Source: Lentibacillus cibarius
Lineage (GTDB): Bacteria > Bacillota > Bacilli > Bacillales > Amphibacillaceae
Direction: 5' to 3'
Length of the DNA: 64,000 nucleotides
Assembly (NCBI RefSeq): GCF_005887555.1
Contig: NZ_VCIA01000001.1
Coordinates: 682,001 to 746,000 of the forward strand
A model generated the notes under the pieces. That model saw only the letters and a program-made list of their open reading frames with translations, made no database searches and was not told where the DNA came from. How positions within the stretch are numbered: position 1 is the first letter of the stretch; each line of letters opens with the position of its first letter. Positions 12,254-20,858 of the stretch are shown piece by piece. Made by a program: the position numbers and the translations under genes.

Positions 12254-14044
12254 CTATATAACGTACTTCTCTTTCTCGATAATAGTTGCAGCAATTTCCC
12301 TTTTTTTGGCGACCACATCGATTGGTGTGTGACGCGTAAGCTTTCGTAATGATGACAGCATCATGCGCAAGGTGTCTCCAGATTCTACAGCAATCAACGT
12401 TTCTTTCGCGTCTGCTTCCATTCGGTTGAATGCTTCTTGAACGTACACTTGTGTGTAAAGCAGCTTTTGCTTGTGTTTATCCAAACCATCTTTATTCATC
12501 GCTTTTTTCGTGCGCAAAATGGCGGACTCGATGTTATACACTTCATTGACCATGTCAGCCAGATTAACGAGAAGTTCTTGCTCTTGCTCCAGCTTCTTTC
12601 CGTATTTCTGTGCGGCGATCCCAGCACCTAGCAGCACCATTTTTTTCGCGTTTTGCAGTAAATACTGTTCTTGTTCCAGCGGTGCATCACCGGGTTCTTC
12701 CGGCATCAGCATCATGAGCTCCTCCTGTAGCTGCTGTGCCTTATCAAGTAGTGGTAATTCCCCTTTCATTGCTTTTTTCATCAATGCTCCAGGGACAAGC
12801 AGACGGTTGATTTCATTTGTTCCTTCAAATATCCGGTTAATACGTGAATCACGGTACATTCTAGCTACTTCATATTCTTCCATGAAACCATAACCGCCAT
12901 GTAGCTGGACGGCTTCATCAACAACATAATCCAAACATTCCGTTGCAGAAAATTTATGCATAGAACACTCTATCTGATACTCCGCAATGGCGTTTGCCAC
13001 TTCCCGGCCGTCGTTCAACTGCTCTTTCGTCAGTGATCCAAGTCGCTGTTCAAACAGCCCGACTGTGCGGTATACAGCACTTTCATTTGCATAGGTTCTT
13101 GCTGCCATCGTTGCTAGCTTTTCCTTCGTTAATGAAAAACCGGATATTGGTGTTTGAAACTGTTTGCGCTCATTGACATATTTCGTCGCCACTTCAATTC
13201 CACGCTTGGATCCGCCAACACCGCCGATAGCGAGCTTATAGCGTCCCACGTTCAAAATATTAAAAGCAATTTTATGGCCTCTTCCTTTTTCACCGAGTAA
13301 ATTTTCAATCGGAACTTCCGCATCTTCCAAAATCAGCGTGCGGGTCGATGAACTTTTAATCCCCATTTTCTTTTCCTCAGGCCCGGTCGACACACCGGGA
13401 AAGTCACGTTCGACAATGAACGCTGAAAAATGCTCACCGTCAATTTTGGCATAGACAATGAACACATCAGCAAACGCAGAATTGGAAATCCATTGCTTTT
13501 CACCATTCAACACATAATGCGTCCCTGCGTCATTCAATACAGCTGTCGTTTTAGCGCTTAAGGCGTCCGATCCTGAACTCGGCTCGGTCAGTGCATAAGC
13601 GGCTAACATCTCTCCTGTTGCTAGCTTTGGCAAATACTTTCCTTTCTGCTCGTCATTGCCGAAAAATACAATCGGCAATGATCCGATGCCGACATGCCCC
13701 CCATGCGTAACCGAAAAACCACCGGCACGTGCAAATTTTTCCGTAATTAATGATGAACTGACTTTATCGAGTCCCAGGCCACCGTATTCTTCCGGAACGT
13801 CTGCTCCAAGTAAGCCAAGTTCGCCAGCTTTCTTCAGAAGTTCAACCGAATACTCGAACTCATGATTTTCAAGATGTTCAAGTTTCGGCAACACCTCCCC
13901 ATCGACAAAGTTGTCGGTCGTTTTGGCGATCATTTGATGTTCTTCGGTGAAATCCTCTGGTGTCGTTATATCGTCCGCTTGCACGTCATCTACCAGAAAT
14001 CCCCCACCTTTAAACAACTTTTCTTTCATCTCGCTCATCAACAT
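12254..14044 (-). CDS. fadE: FadE, acyl-CoA dehydrogenase
   Basis: About 596 aa (594 if the ATG at 14038 is used, which is better spaced from AAAGGA). The flavin/substrate signature AYALTEPSSGSDA, the IKSSSTRTL segment and QLHGGYGFMEEYEVARMYRD mark the ACAD fold at about residues 30-410. A roughly 190-residue C-terminal helical extension is typical of the Bacillus FadE type. It oxidises acyl-CoA to trans-2-enoyl-CoA. Third member of fadN-fadA-fadE, but 603 bp downstream of fadA because two repeat elements sit in the gap; whether it is still cotranscribed is open. Confidence 0.95.
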   Translation of the reverse strand: MLMSEMKEKLFKGGGFLVDDVQADDITTPEDFTEEHQMIAKTTDNFVDGEVLPKLEHLENHEFEYSVELLKKAGELGLLGADVPEEYGGLGLDKVSSSLITEKFARAGGFSVTHGGHVGIGSLPIVFFGNDEQKGKYLPKLATGEMLAAYALTEPSSGSDALSAKTTAVLNDAGTHYVLNGEKQWISNSAFADVFIVYAKIDGEHFSAFIVERDFPGVSTGPEEKKMGIKSSSTRTLILEDAEVPIENLLGEKGRGHKIAFNILNVGRYKLAIGGVGGSKRGIEVATKYVNERKQFQTPISGFSLTKEKLATMAARTYANESAVYRTVGLFEQRLGSLTKEQLNDGREVANAIAEYQIECSMHKFSATECLDYVVDEAVQLHGGYGFMEEYEVARMYRDSRINRIFEGTNEINRLLVPGALMKKAMKGELPLLDKAQQLQEELMMLMPEEPGDAPLEQEQYLLQNAKKMVLLGAGIAAQKYGKKLEQEQELLVNLADMVNEVYNIESAILRTKKAMNKDGLDKHKQKLLYTQVYVQEAFNRMEADAKETLIAVESGDTLRMMLSSLRKLTRHTPIDVVAKKREIAATIIEKEKYVI

Positions 14045-14182
14045 CGTTCCTTTCCATGTTGGAATTTTTCCAGAGCATCCTATTTCTCACGATGCTTTTT
14101 ATTAAAGGCTTTTTTTGTAATCGTTGTCGCTTTTTTACGTAGTGGATATATGATGCGACATACCTTTGTATGAGTGTTAAAA

Positions 14183-14306
14183 CGCCGCTGCGGAAATACA
14201 CTTCGCTTTCCGTGGGCAGCTGATGAGCCTCCTCATGCTTACGCATTGCGGGGTCTCATATAGGCTTTTGCTCCCACAGGAGTCTCCGTGTATTTCCTCC
14301 GCTGTT
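14183..14306 (+). repeat. GC-rich intergenic repeat, copy 1
   Basis: About 120 bp in the fadE-fadA gap. Blocks include CTTTCCGTGGGCA, GCCTCCTC, TGCGGGGTCT and CAGGAGTCTCCG. Read in the opposite orientation, the element at 14360-14490 shares the same ordered blocks, so the two are divergent copies of one family. The GC content is higher than the flanks, and internal complementarity would allow a long imperfect hairpin. Similar GC-rich intergenic repeats are familiar to me from other Bacillaceae genomes, but no function is known to me. Confidence 0.65.
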
Positions 14307-14359
14307 TTTATTGTTTGGAGTAGGTATCGTGTCAGAAATAGGGTAGAGCCACTTTACTA

Positions 14360-14490
14360 GTCCGGGTAAGCGGAGGGCGGTGACTCCTGCGGGAAAAGCA
14401 CGAGTCCGAAGACCCCGCAGGAAGCGGTTTTCTTCCGAGGAGGCTGAGGCCGTGCCCGCGGAAAGCATCCGCCCGGAGCGATCCCGGACG
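14360..14490 (-). repeat. GC-rich intergenic repeat, copy 2 (inverted to copy 1)
   Basis: On the minus strand reads CTTTCCGCGGGCA, GCCTCCTC, CTGCGGGGTCTTC and CCGCAGGAGTCACCG in the same order as copy 1. The two copies face each other across about 50 bp. No reading frame with a ribosome site is present in 14045-14647. Confidence 0.65.
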
Positions 14491-14647
14491 TTGATTGAAA
14501 AGTCGTCATACTTATAGAAAACACTTTAGCACTTACGTCGCATTATATGAACTTTGTGTCAAAAGCAACAACCTTTAGAAATAAAACCCTTGCATTCGCG
14601 CATGTTAATTCACGCCTTCAAATATATGGTTCAACAAGATTTGCAGC

Positions 14648-15823
14648 TTACATTAGTTCAAAAACACCGGCCGCGCCCATACCACCGCCGATGCACATGG
14701 TGACCACACCATATTGAACACCGCGCCGTTTCATTTCATGGATGAGCGTCAACGTCAATTTTGTACCTGTCATGCCAAGCGGGTGACCAAGTGCTATGGC
14801 TCCACCGTTTACATTAACTATTTCCGAATCCAGATCCAACGCCTGAATAACACGGACAGCCTGGGAAGCAAACGCTTCATTTAATTCGAACAAGCCAATA
14901 TCACCTAACTCCAGTCCGGCCATCTTCACTGCTTTCGGTACGGCTGCGACCGGGCCGACCCCCATTATTTCCGGTTCAACACCTGCAACAGCGAAAGAAT
15001 GAAATTTAGCAAGCGGCTGTAACCCTTCTGCATCAGCTTTTTCACGATCCATCACAAGCACAGTCCCGGCAGCGTCGCTCATTTGTGAGGAATTGCCGGC
15101 AGTGACTGTTCCGTTGGTAGCAAAGGCCGGCTTCAGATTGGCCAGGATGTCTTTTGTTGTTTCCGGCCGCACCCCTTCATCCATGTCAAACATGAATGAC
15201 TTTTCTTCTACGCTATTTTTTTCACCGATGACGCGCTCGGTTACCTCAACAGGGACAATTTCATCCTTAAATTTCCTTTCTTCCAGCGCCTTGGTGGCAC
15301 GCTGATGGCTGTGAACGGCAAATTCATCCTGCTCATCACGTGATATGCCAAAGCGTTTGGCTACCTCCTCCGCCGTATGCCCCATTTGCATATAATAACC
15401 AGGAGCATTCTGAACAAGCGTCGGGTTTGGCTTGATCACGTGACCACCCATCGGTACAAGACTCATAGATTCCGCACCACCGGCTATAATCGTATCACTG
15501 GCACCAAGCATAATGCGTTCTGCTGCGTATGCAATGCTTTGTAAACCTGATGAACAGTAGCGATTGATAGTAATACCCGGAACTTCTTTCGACAGTCCAG
15601 CAAGCCCTGCAATGTTGCGCGCCATATTCATGCCCTGCTCTGCTTCCGGCATTGCACAACCGATAATGACATCATCAATATTCCCATCATAATTCCCTGC
15701 ACGTTTCAACGTTTCTTGTATCGTCAGTGCAGCCAAATCATCCGGTCTTGTATTGGCTAGTGATCCTTTGTTCGCTTTTCCTACAGGGGTTCTTGCACCT
15801 GCAACAATGACTGCTTCCTTCAC
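14648..15823 (-). CDS. fadA: FadA, 3-ketoacyl-CoA thiolase
   Basis: 391-aa thiolase. The acyl-accepting cysteine is in NRYCSSGLQS (about residue 91), followed by the GGAESMSLVPMGG block and the C-terminal catalytic motifs NGGAIALGHPLGMTG and CIGGGMGAAG. It cleaves 3-ketoacyl-CoA to acetyl-CoA and a shortened acyl-CoA, the last step of beta-oxidation. 21 nt after fadN on the same strand, so almost certainly cotranscribed from the FadR-controlled promoter. Confidence 0.96.
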   Translation of the reverse strand: MKEAVIVAGARTPVGKANKGSLANTRPDDLAALTIQETLKRAGNYDGNIDDVIIGCAMPEAEQGMNMARNIAGLAGLSKEVPGITINRYCSSGLQSIAYAAERIMLGASDTIIAGGAESMSLVPMGGHVIKPNPTLVQNAPGYYMQMGHTAEEVAKRFGISRDEQDEFAVHSHQRATKALEERKFKDEIVPVEVTERVIGEKNSVEEKSFMFDMDEGVRPETTKDILANLKPAFATNGTVTAGNSSQMSDAAGTVLVMDREKADAEGLQPLAKFHSFAVAGVEPEIMGVGPVAAVPKAVKMAGLELGDIGLFELNEAFASQAVRVIQALDLDSEIVNVNGGAIALGHPLGMTGTKLTLTLIHEMKRRGVQYGVVTMCIGGGMGAAGVFELM

Positions 15824-15844
15824 AATTTCTCCCCCTTCCTGAAA

Positions 15845-18244
15845 TTAATTACGCAATGGTTTTCCTTTTAAGAGCATGTGCTGCATACGCTGCTGGGTTA
15901 GCGGTTCACCTATTAAACTTAAGAATGCCTCCCGCTCCAGTTCGAGCATTACTTGTTCATCAATCAACGTCCCTTGTTTAATCCGTCCGCCCGACAAGAC
16001 ATATGCCAACTTTTCCGCAATTTTTAAATCATGATCACTTGCATATCCGCCGAACCACAAAGACTTTGCCCCGAGCAGCATGGCAGCATAACCAGCGTCC
16101 CCAACAACTGGGATTTTTTCACGTTTTGGTGCTTGATAGCCTGTTTTTGCAAGTGCCAATACTTTTTGTTTCGCATTATGAAGCAAGTGATCCGGATTTA
16201 CGCTGATGGCATCGGCGCTGTCTAAATAGCCATATTCGCGTGCTTCTTCTGCCGATGTTGACACCTTGGCCATGGCAATCTTTTCAAAAACATCATTCGC
16301 AACTTTCGTGAGATCAACGTCAACACCTTTAGGTAAGTTACGGAGCTGTTTCAAATAAAGCTCTTTCGTTCCGCCGCCGCCAGGAATCAGGCCGACACCA
16401 AATTCCACGAGTCCCATATATGTCTCCGCTGATGCCTGAACGGATGCTGCAGGCAAGGAAACTTCTGCACCACCGCCGACTGTCATATTGAATGGTGCAG
16501 TGACAACAGGCTTTTCGGAGTATTTAATCGACATAGCCATGTTCTGGAACTGGCGCACGACCATATCCAGTTCAACGAAATCATCATCCTGTGCCGCCAT
16601 CAGCATCATACCGAGATGAGCGCCAACACAGAAATTCTTCCCTTGGTTGCCAATGACAAGGCCTTCGTAGTTCTTATCTACTTCTTCTAATGCATCGTTT
16701 ATCATTTTGATGATATCAAGGCCGATTGCATTGCCCTTTGAGTGGAATTCCAGTCCGGCAACACCGTCTCCCAAATCTATTAAACTAGCACCGGTATTCT
16801 TTTTAATAACGCCTTTTTCATCTTTTAATCGTTTTAAATTAATTTCTTTTGGGTTAAAATGCTGCAGCTTGTATGTGCCTTCATGGTAAAAATAAACATG
16901 GCCATTTTCTGTTTTATAGAAGGTCTCCTTGCCACCCTCCAGCATTTGAAGCACCCAATCCGGTACAGTCGCACCTTCTTCTTGCATACGCTCAACCGAT
17001 TCACGCACACCGAGAGCATCCCACGTTTCAAACGGACCAATTTCCCAGCCGAATCCCCACTTCATCGCCTGATCGATAGCCACGATATCGTCTGCAATTT
17101 CGCCGGTTAATTCCGCCGAATAAAGCAGTGTCGGTTTCAAAATATCCCATACCAAGTCACCGGCTCTGTCTCCTTTTGCTTTTACAAGCGCTTTCAATTT
17201 CCGGTGCAGTGTTTTCTCCTGCTGCGCCATTTCCGTTGCGTTTGTTTTTAGTTTCTTGCGTTCCTCATATTCCAATGTTTTCGGATTTAGTTCATAAATC
17301 GTGCTGCCATCTTTCCCTTTTTTCTTCAAGAAAAATCCCTGACCACGCTTAGCTCCAAGCCATCCTTTTTTCTGCATTTCCAGCATAAATTCCGGCACTT
17401 TAAATACGTCTCTTTCCTCACCAGCAACTTGATCACGCACGTTATTGGCAACATGAATAAACGTATCGAGCCCTACAACATCCAGTGTCCGGAATGTCGC
17501 ACTTTTCGGACGCCCGATCATTGGGCCAGTGACCGAGTCAACTTCACCGATACTGTAGCCGCCACTCAACATTTTCTGCACTGTAACCATCAAACCATAT
17601 GTTCCAATCCGATTAGCGACAAAGTTTGGGGTATCTTTCGCCTCGACAACGCCTTTTCCTAAAACATCTTCGCCGAACGTCTTCATGAATGTTAATACAT
17701 CCAAATCCGTCGCTTTCGTTGGGATGACTTCTAATAGCTTTAAGTACCGTGGCGGATTGAAAAAGTGTGTTCCAAGAAAATGTTTGCGAAAATCTTCTGA
17801 ACGTCCCTCCGCCATGTCCTCTACAGAAATACCCGATGTATTGGAACTGACAATCGTTCCCTGGCTGCGAAACTGATCAACGACCGCATAAACCCGCCGT
17901 TTTACTTCTAGATTTTCAACTACCACTTCAATAATCCAGTCAACATCCGCAAGTTTTTGCTTATCATCTTCCATATTACCGACTTCAATTAAGTCCAAGC
18001 TCTTTTTAGATGTGATTGGTGATGGCTTTTGCTTTAATAATGCCTTTTTACTGTCAGCAGCCTTGCGATTTCGTACAGTCGGATTTTCAAGTGTCAGTCC
18101 TTTCTTTTTTTCTTCTTCTGTTAACTCACTGGGTACGATATCGAGCATCATGGTTGGTATACCTACATTTGCCAGATGGGCTGCAATCCCCGAACCCATC
18201 ACACCAGAGCCTAGTACTGCGGCGCGCCTGATGGTTTGCTTCAT
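15845..18244 (-). CDS. fadN: FadN, 3-hydroxyacyl-CoA dehydrogenase / enoyl-CoA hydratase
   Basis: 799 aa. The N-terminal NAD-binding Rossmann motif is VLGSGVMGSGIAAHLANVG, followed by two 3-hydroxyacyl-CoA dehydrogenase domains (about 1-400). The C-terminal crotonase domain (about 460-700) holds KNFCVGAHLGMM and EFGVGLIPGGGGTKE. It carries out the two middle steps of beta-oxidation. Start chosen at ATG 18244 (MKQTIRRAAVLG) behind AGGGGGATAAAA; the upstream in-frame ATG lies inside the FadR operator. First gene of the operon. Confidence 0.96.
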   Translation of the reverse strand: MKQTIRRAAVLGSGVMGSGIAAHLANVGIPTMMLDIVPSELTEEEKKKGLTLENPTVRNRKAADSKKALLKQKPSPITSKKSLDLIEVGNMEDDKQKLADVDWIIEVVVENLEVKRRVYAVVDQFRSQGTIVSSNTSGISVEDMAEGRSEDFRKHFLGTHFFNPPRYLKLLEVIPTKATDLDVLTFMKTFGEDVLGKGVVEAKDTPNFVANRIGTYGLMVTVQKMLSGGYSIGEVDSVTGPMIGRPKSATFRTLDVVGLDTFIHVANNVRDQVAGEERDVFKVPEFMLEMQKKGWLGAKRGQGFFLKKKGKDGSTIYELNPKTLEYEERKKLKTNATEMAQQEKTLHRKLKALVKAKGDRAGDLVWDILKPTLLYSAELTGEIADDIVAIDQAMKWGFGWEIGPFETWDALGVRESVERMQEEGATVPDWVLQMLEGGKETFYKTENGHVYFYHEGTYKLQHFNPKEINLKRLKDEKGVIKKNTGASLIDLGDGVAGLEFHSKGNAIGLDIIKMINDALEEVDKNYEGLVIGNQGKNFCVGAHLGMMLMAAQDDDFVELDMVVRQFQNMAMSIKYSEKPVVTAPFNMTVGGGAEVSLPAASVQASAETYMGLVEFGVGLIPGGGGTKELYLKQLRNLPKGVDVDLTKVANDVFEKIAMAKVSTSAEEAREYGYLDSADAISVNPDHLLHNAKQKVLALAKTGYQAPKREKIPVVGDAGYAAMLLGAKSLWFGGYASDHDLKIAEKLAYVLSGGRIKQGTLIDEQVMLELEREAFLSLIGEPLTQQRMQHMLLKGKPLRN

Positions 18245-18265
18245 TTTTATCCCCCTACCCTTGTT

Positions 18266-18283
18266 TGAATGAATACTCATTCA
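18266..18283 (-). promoter_or_regulatory. FadR operator upstream of fadN
   Basis: TGAATGAATACTCATTCA matches the B. subtilis FadR (TetR family) operator TGAATGAMTANTCATTCA at every specified position. It is 21 bp upstream of the fadN start. FadR releases the site when long-chain acyl-CoA is present. fadR itself is not in the window. Confidence 0.9.
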
Positions 18284-18301
18284 TTTTTAGGTGATATTAG
18301 A

Positions 18302-18349
18302 AAAGCTCGGCATCCGCTCCGCCTTATAGCGAGTGCCGAAGCTTTTCTT
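18302..18349. repeat. Hairpin repeat of the CGGCA...TGCCG family, copy 1
   Basis: Arms AAAAGCTCGGCA and TGCCGAAGCTTTT with TTATAGCGAG before the right arm. It looks like a terminator, but it stands between two divergent genes (fadN and a YitT gene), where none is needed. Related copies lie at 34563-34611 and 60922-60966, with a half copy at 27720-27750. Confidence 0.6.
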
Positions 18350-18527
18350 ATAAGGTCTTCCAACACTTATACTTTCTGACGTTAAAATAAGAGATAGTTG
18401 CCTATCCATCTGTGACTTATTATAGATTAAATTCAGATATTTCGCAATAAACATAAGAAACTTTTTTCAATTATGCACCAGGGAAACTTTCATGAGGCTA
18501 TAAAGTGCGTTAAAATAAAAACGGCTT

Positions 18528-18557
18528 GATTCGTGATTATCATATAAATCACGAATC
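18528..18557. promoter_or_regulatory. Perfect 11-bp palindrome upstream of a YitT gene
   Basis: Arms GATTCGTGATT (18528-18538) and AATCACGAATC (18547-18557) with an 8-bp spacer, about 50 bp before the start of the gene at 18607. There is no T-run, so an operator is more likely than a terminator. The regulator is unknown. Confidence 0.45.
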
Positions 18558-18606
18558 GGAATGGACGGGTTGAGCAGTACCTCGTCTATAGAAAGGATTG
18601 AACAAT

Positions 18607-19461
18607 ATGAGCAAAAGATGGATCACAGACTACGCCCAGATTATTGTCGGTGCTACCCTTGTAGCACTAGCCTATAATCTGTTCTTACTTCCTACTAAAT
18701 TAGCTGCGGGAGGCATCTCCGGCGTCAGCACTATTTTATTTGAAGTATACGCCTTAAGCCCTGCCCTGACACAGTTTCTGATAAATCTGCCCATTTTTGT
18801 CATTGGGTGGATCGCACTAGGGTCGGATTTCAGCTGGAAAACATTGGTCGGGACATTTTGGGTTCCATTCATGATTTATTTGACAGCCGAGTTCCCTTAC
18901 ACGGTTTCCAATCCTTTTTTAGGCGCGATTTATGGAGGGATTATTTTAGGGATCGGGCTCGGAACCGTCTACAAAGGCGGTGGCTCCACCGGTGGAACAG
19001 CTGCCATCGCTCAAGTAGTCAAAAAATTCACTGGGCTGTCGAGCGGATATTCCCAGCTGATTGTTGATGGATTCGTCGTTATTTCCTCCATTATCGTTTT
19101 CAATCTGGAGCTGACGTTGTTTGCCCTTATGTGTATTTATATCACCAGCAAAACGATTGATATCGTCCAATTACGTACATCTGCGTCCAAATTAATGATG
19201 ATTATTACCGAAGAAGAGGAGAAAATCCACAACCTTATTAGCAACCAGATTGACCGCGGCTTAACGAAAGTACGAACAATTGGTGGCTATTCCAATCAGG
19301 ACAAAACAATGATCCTCTGTGTCGCTGAGCAGCAGGAAGCCGTGAAACTGAAAAGACAACTGCAAGATGAAGAGCCAACTGCATTTGTCGTGTTCATTAG
19401 TGCCTCGGAAGTATTGGGGCGCGGATTCTCGCTAGATAAATACTACGGGCAGAAATTTTAA
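18607..19461 (+). CDS. YitT family membrane protein with C-terminal DUF2179 domain
   Basis: 284 aa. Five or six membrane segments occupy residues 10-190 (AQIIVGATLVALAYNLFLLP, then GAIYGGIILGIGLGTVYKGGGSTGGTAAIA). A cytoplasmic C-terminal domain of about 80 residues follows (SKLMMIITEEEEKIHNLI to IFISASEVLGRGFSL). The N-terminal half is the YitT/DUF161 type; the tail is the ligand-binding-like DUF2179. Function of the family is not established. ATG at 18607 chosen because AAAGGA is 9 nt upstream; an in-frame TTG at 18598 touches the ribosome site. Followed by a terminator, so monocistronic. A second, shorter relative is at 24499. Confidence 0.85.
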   Translation: MSKRWITDYAQIIVGATLVALAYNLFLLPTKLAAGGISGVSTILFEVYALSPALTQFLINLPIFVIGWIALGSDFSWKTLVGTFWVPFMIYLTAEFPYTVSNPFLGAIYGGIILGIGLGTVYKGGGSTGGTAAIAQVVKKFTGLSSGYSQLIVDGFVVISSIIVFNLELTLFALMCIYITSKTIDIVQLRTSASKLMMIITEEEEKIHNLISNQIDRGLTKVRTIGGYSNQDKTMILCVAEQQEAVKLKRQLQDEEPTAFVVFISASEVLGRGFSLDKYYGQKF

Positions 19462-19469
19462 TGCCTAAA

Positions 19470-19503
19470 AGAAATCGGCAATCTATGCCGATTTCTTTTT
19501 AAA
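19470..19503. terminator. Terminator between the YitT gene and a convergent small gene
   Basis: GAAATCGGCA (19471-19480) pairs with TGCCGATTTC (19487-19496) and is followed by TTTTT. It overlaps the stop codon of the minus-strand small gene. Confidence 0.8.
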
Positions 19504-19672
19504 ATGGTCTGTCACGCATTTCATGTTTGATGTGGTCCTTAAAACTTTCCGAATAGATTCTTTCCGACTCACTTTTTTCCCGTCCATCCTCATCAATCTC
19601 TATCTTTCTGTCTTTAAACTTCGCCACTAAATCAACAATGACACCGATCCCAAGAACTCCGCCGAAGACCAT
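19499..19672 (-). CDS. Small membrane-anchored protein, 57 aa, unknown function
   Basis: Starts MVFGGVLGIGVIVDLVAKFK and ends DHIKHEMRDRPF. An N-terminal hydrophobic stretch of about 15 residues precedes a highly charged tail (DRKIEIDEDGREKSESER), the layout of a small single-pass protein. No good Shine-Dalgarno site is visible (GAAAG directly before ATG), and a stop codon lies just upstream in frame. The coding character (acid/base patterning, no rare codons) and convergence on a terminator support a real gene. No family recognised. Confidence 0.5.
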   Translation of the reverse strand: MVFGGVLGIGVIVDLVAKFKDRKIEIDEDGREKSESERIYSESFKDHIKHEMRDRPF

Positions 19673-19854
19673 CTTTCAAGTATACATATTCTAACATACT
19701 TCCTTTGTCACATCCCATTCCGAATACTAACGGCTCTCTTCATTATCGTATGGTTGATATTTTGAAAAATTTCGTCTATCCAATATATATTTATATAGTC
19801 CCCGTGTGGAGCATATTGTAAATTGTTCATGTACCCGCCCACCATACCCTCCAA

Positions 19855-19892
19855 TCGTAATCATTCCTATTTACAAATCGTAATCATTACGG
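19855..19892 (+). promoter_or_regulatory. Zur operator (one good box, one degenerate box)
   Basis: TCGTAATCATTACGG (19878-19892) fits the Zur box TCGTAATnATTACGA with one mismatch. A second half-conserved copy, TCGTAATCATTCC, begins at 19855, 23 bp upstream. They sit 40-75 bp before znuA, and the last gene of this operon encodes Zur itself, so autoregulation by zinc is expected. Confidence 0.85.
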
Positions 19893-19931
19893 TAATATGA
19901 AGTAACCATATTAAACGAGAGGAATTCGACG

Positions 19932-20846
19932 ATGAAACGGCATTTACTGATTATACTTTTTTTCGTAACAGGGCTGATCACAATAGGATGCACAGCTTCT
20001 GAATCCGACGACAATACCAAATTGACCATCTTTACCTCCATTTATCCGATTCAGTATGCCGTCGAACGAATTGGTGGAGATGCTGTCCATGCAGAAACCA
20101 TCTATCCCCCAGGAGTCGATGCGCACACATACGAACCGACAACCCGGGAGATGACCGCTATTGCTGGAAGTGACGCATTCATTTTCCTTGGTGCCGGAAT
20201 GGAAGGATTTGCGGAAACAGCCGCAAATGCACTGGCATCACAAGATTTAGAGTTAGTTGAAATAGGAAAAGATAAAGAGCTCTTTCATGGTGATACTTCT
20301 AACCACGATGGACATCATCATCATGATCATAATCCGCATATCTGGTTGGATCCAGTAAGAATGATTGACATGGCTAGCATAATCAAAGACAAGCTGATTG
20401 ATATAGACCAAGAAAATAAGAAACGATTCGTAAACAACTTTAATAGACTAAAAAACGATTTACTTACGCTTGATCAAACATTCCAAAAAACCATAGCGAC
20501 CAAAGCAGACAAAAAAGTACTCGTTTCCCATGCCGCCTACACGTATTGGGAACAACGCTATGGTATCGAGCAAATTGCGATCAGCGGCCTATCGTCAAAC
20601 GACGAGCCATCTCAGAAAGAATTAGTGAAGATTATTGAACAAGCAAAACAATCTGCTAGACATTATGTTCTGTTTGAGCAAAATACTTCGGACCGTGTAT
20701 CGGAAATTATTCAAAATGAAATCGGCGCTGAAGCCCTGACGATTCATAACCTTTCCGTTTTAACAGAGGCTGATATAAAAGACGGAGAGAATTATCTATC
20801 GTTAATGCAACACAACCTGAACGTACTTGATCAGGCGACCAAATAG
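19932..20846 (+). CDS. znuA: ZnuA/AdcA, zinc-binding lipoprotein of the zinc ABC importer
   Basis: 304 aa. The N-terminal lipoprotein signal ends in the lipobox ITIGC (Cys about residue 20). The cluster A-I solute-binding fold shows the zinc ligands: His in VDAHTYEPT, the His-rich loop DGHHHHDHNPHIWLDP, and VSHAAYTYW. It binds zinc outside the membrane and hands it to ZnuB. Starts 12 nt after a GAGAGGAA site. First gene of znuA-znuC-znuB-zur. Confidence 0.94.
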   Translation: MKRHLLIILFFVTGLITIGCTASESDDNTKLTIFTSIYPIQYAVERIGGDAVHAETIYPPGVDAHTYEPTTREMTAIAGSDAFIFLGAGMEGFAETAANALASQDLELVEIGKDKELFHGDTSNHDGHHHHDHNPHIWLDPVRMIDMASIIKDKLIDIDQENKKRFVNNFNRLKNDLLTLDQTFQKTIATKADKKVLVSHAAYTYWEQRYGIEQIAISGLSSNDEPSQKELVKIIEQAKQSARHYVLFEQNTSDRVSEIIQNEIGAEALTIHNLSVLTEADIKDGENYLSLMQHNLNVLDQATK

Positions 20847-20858
20847 GAGGCATGCACC

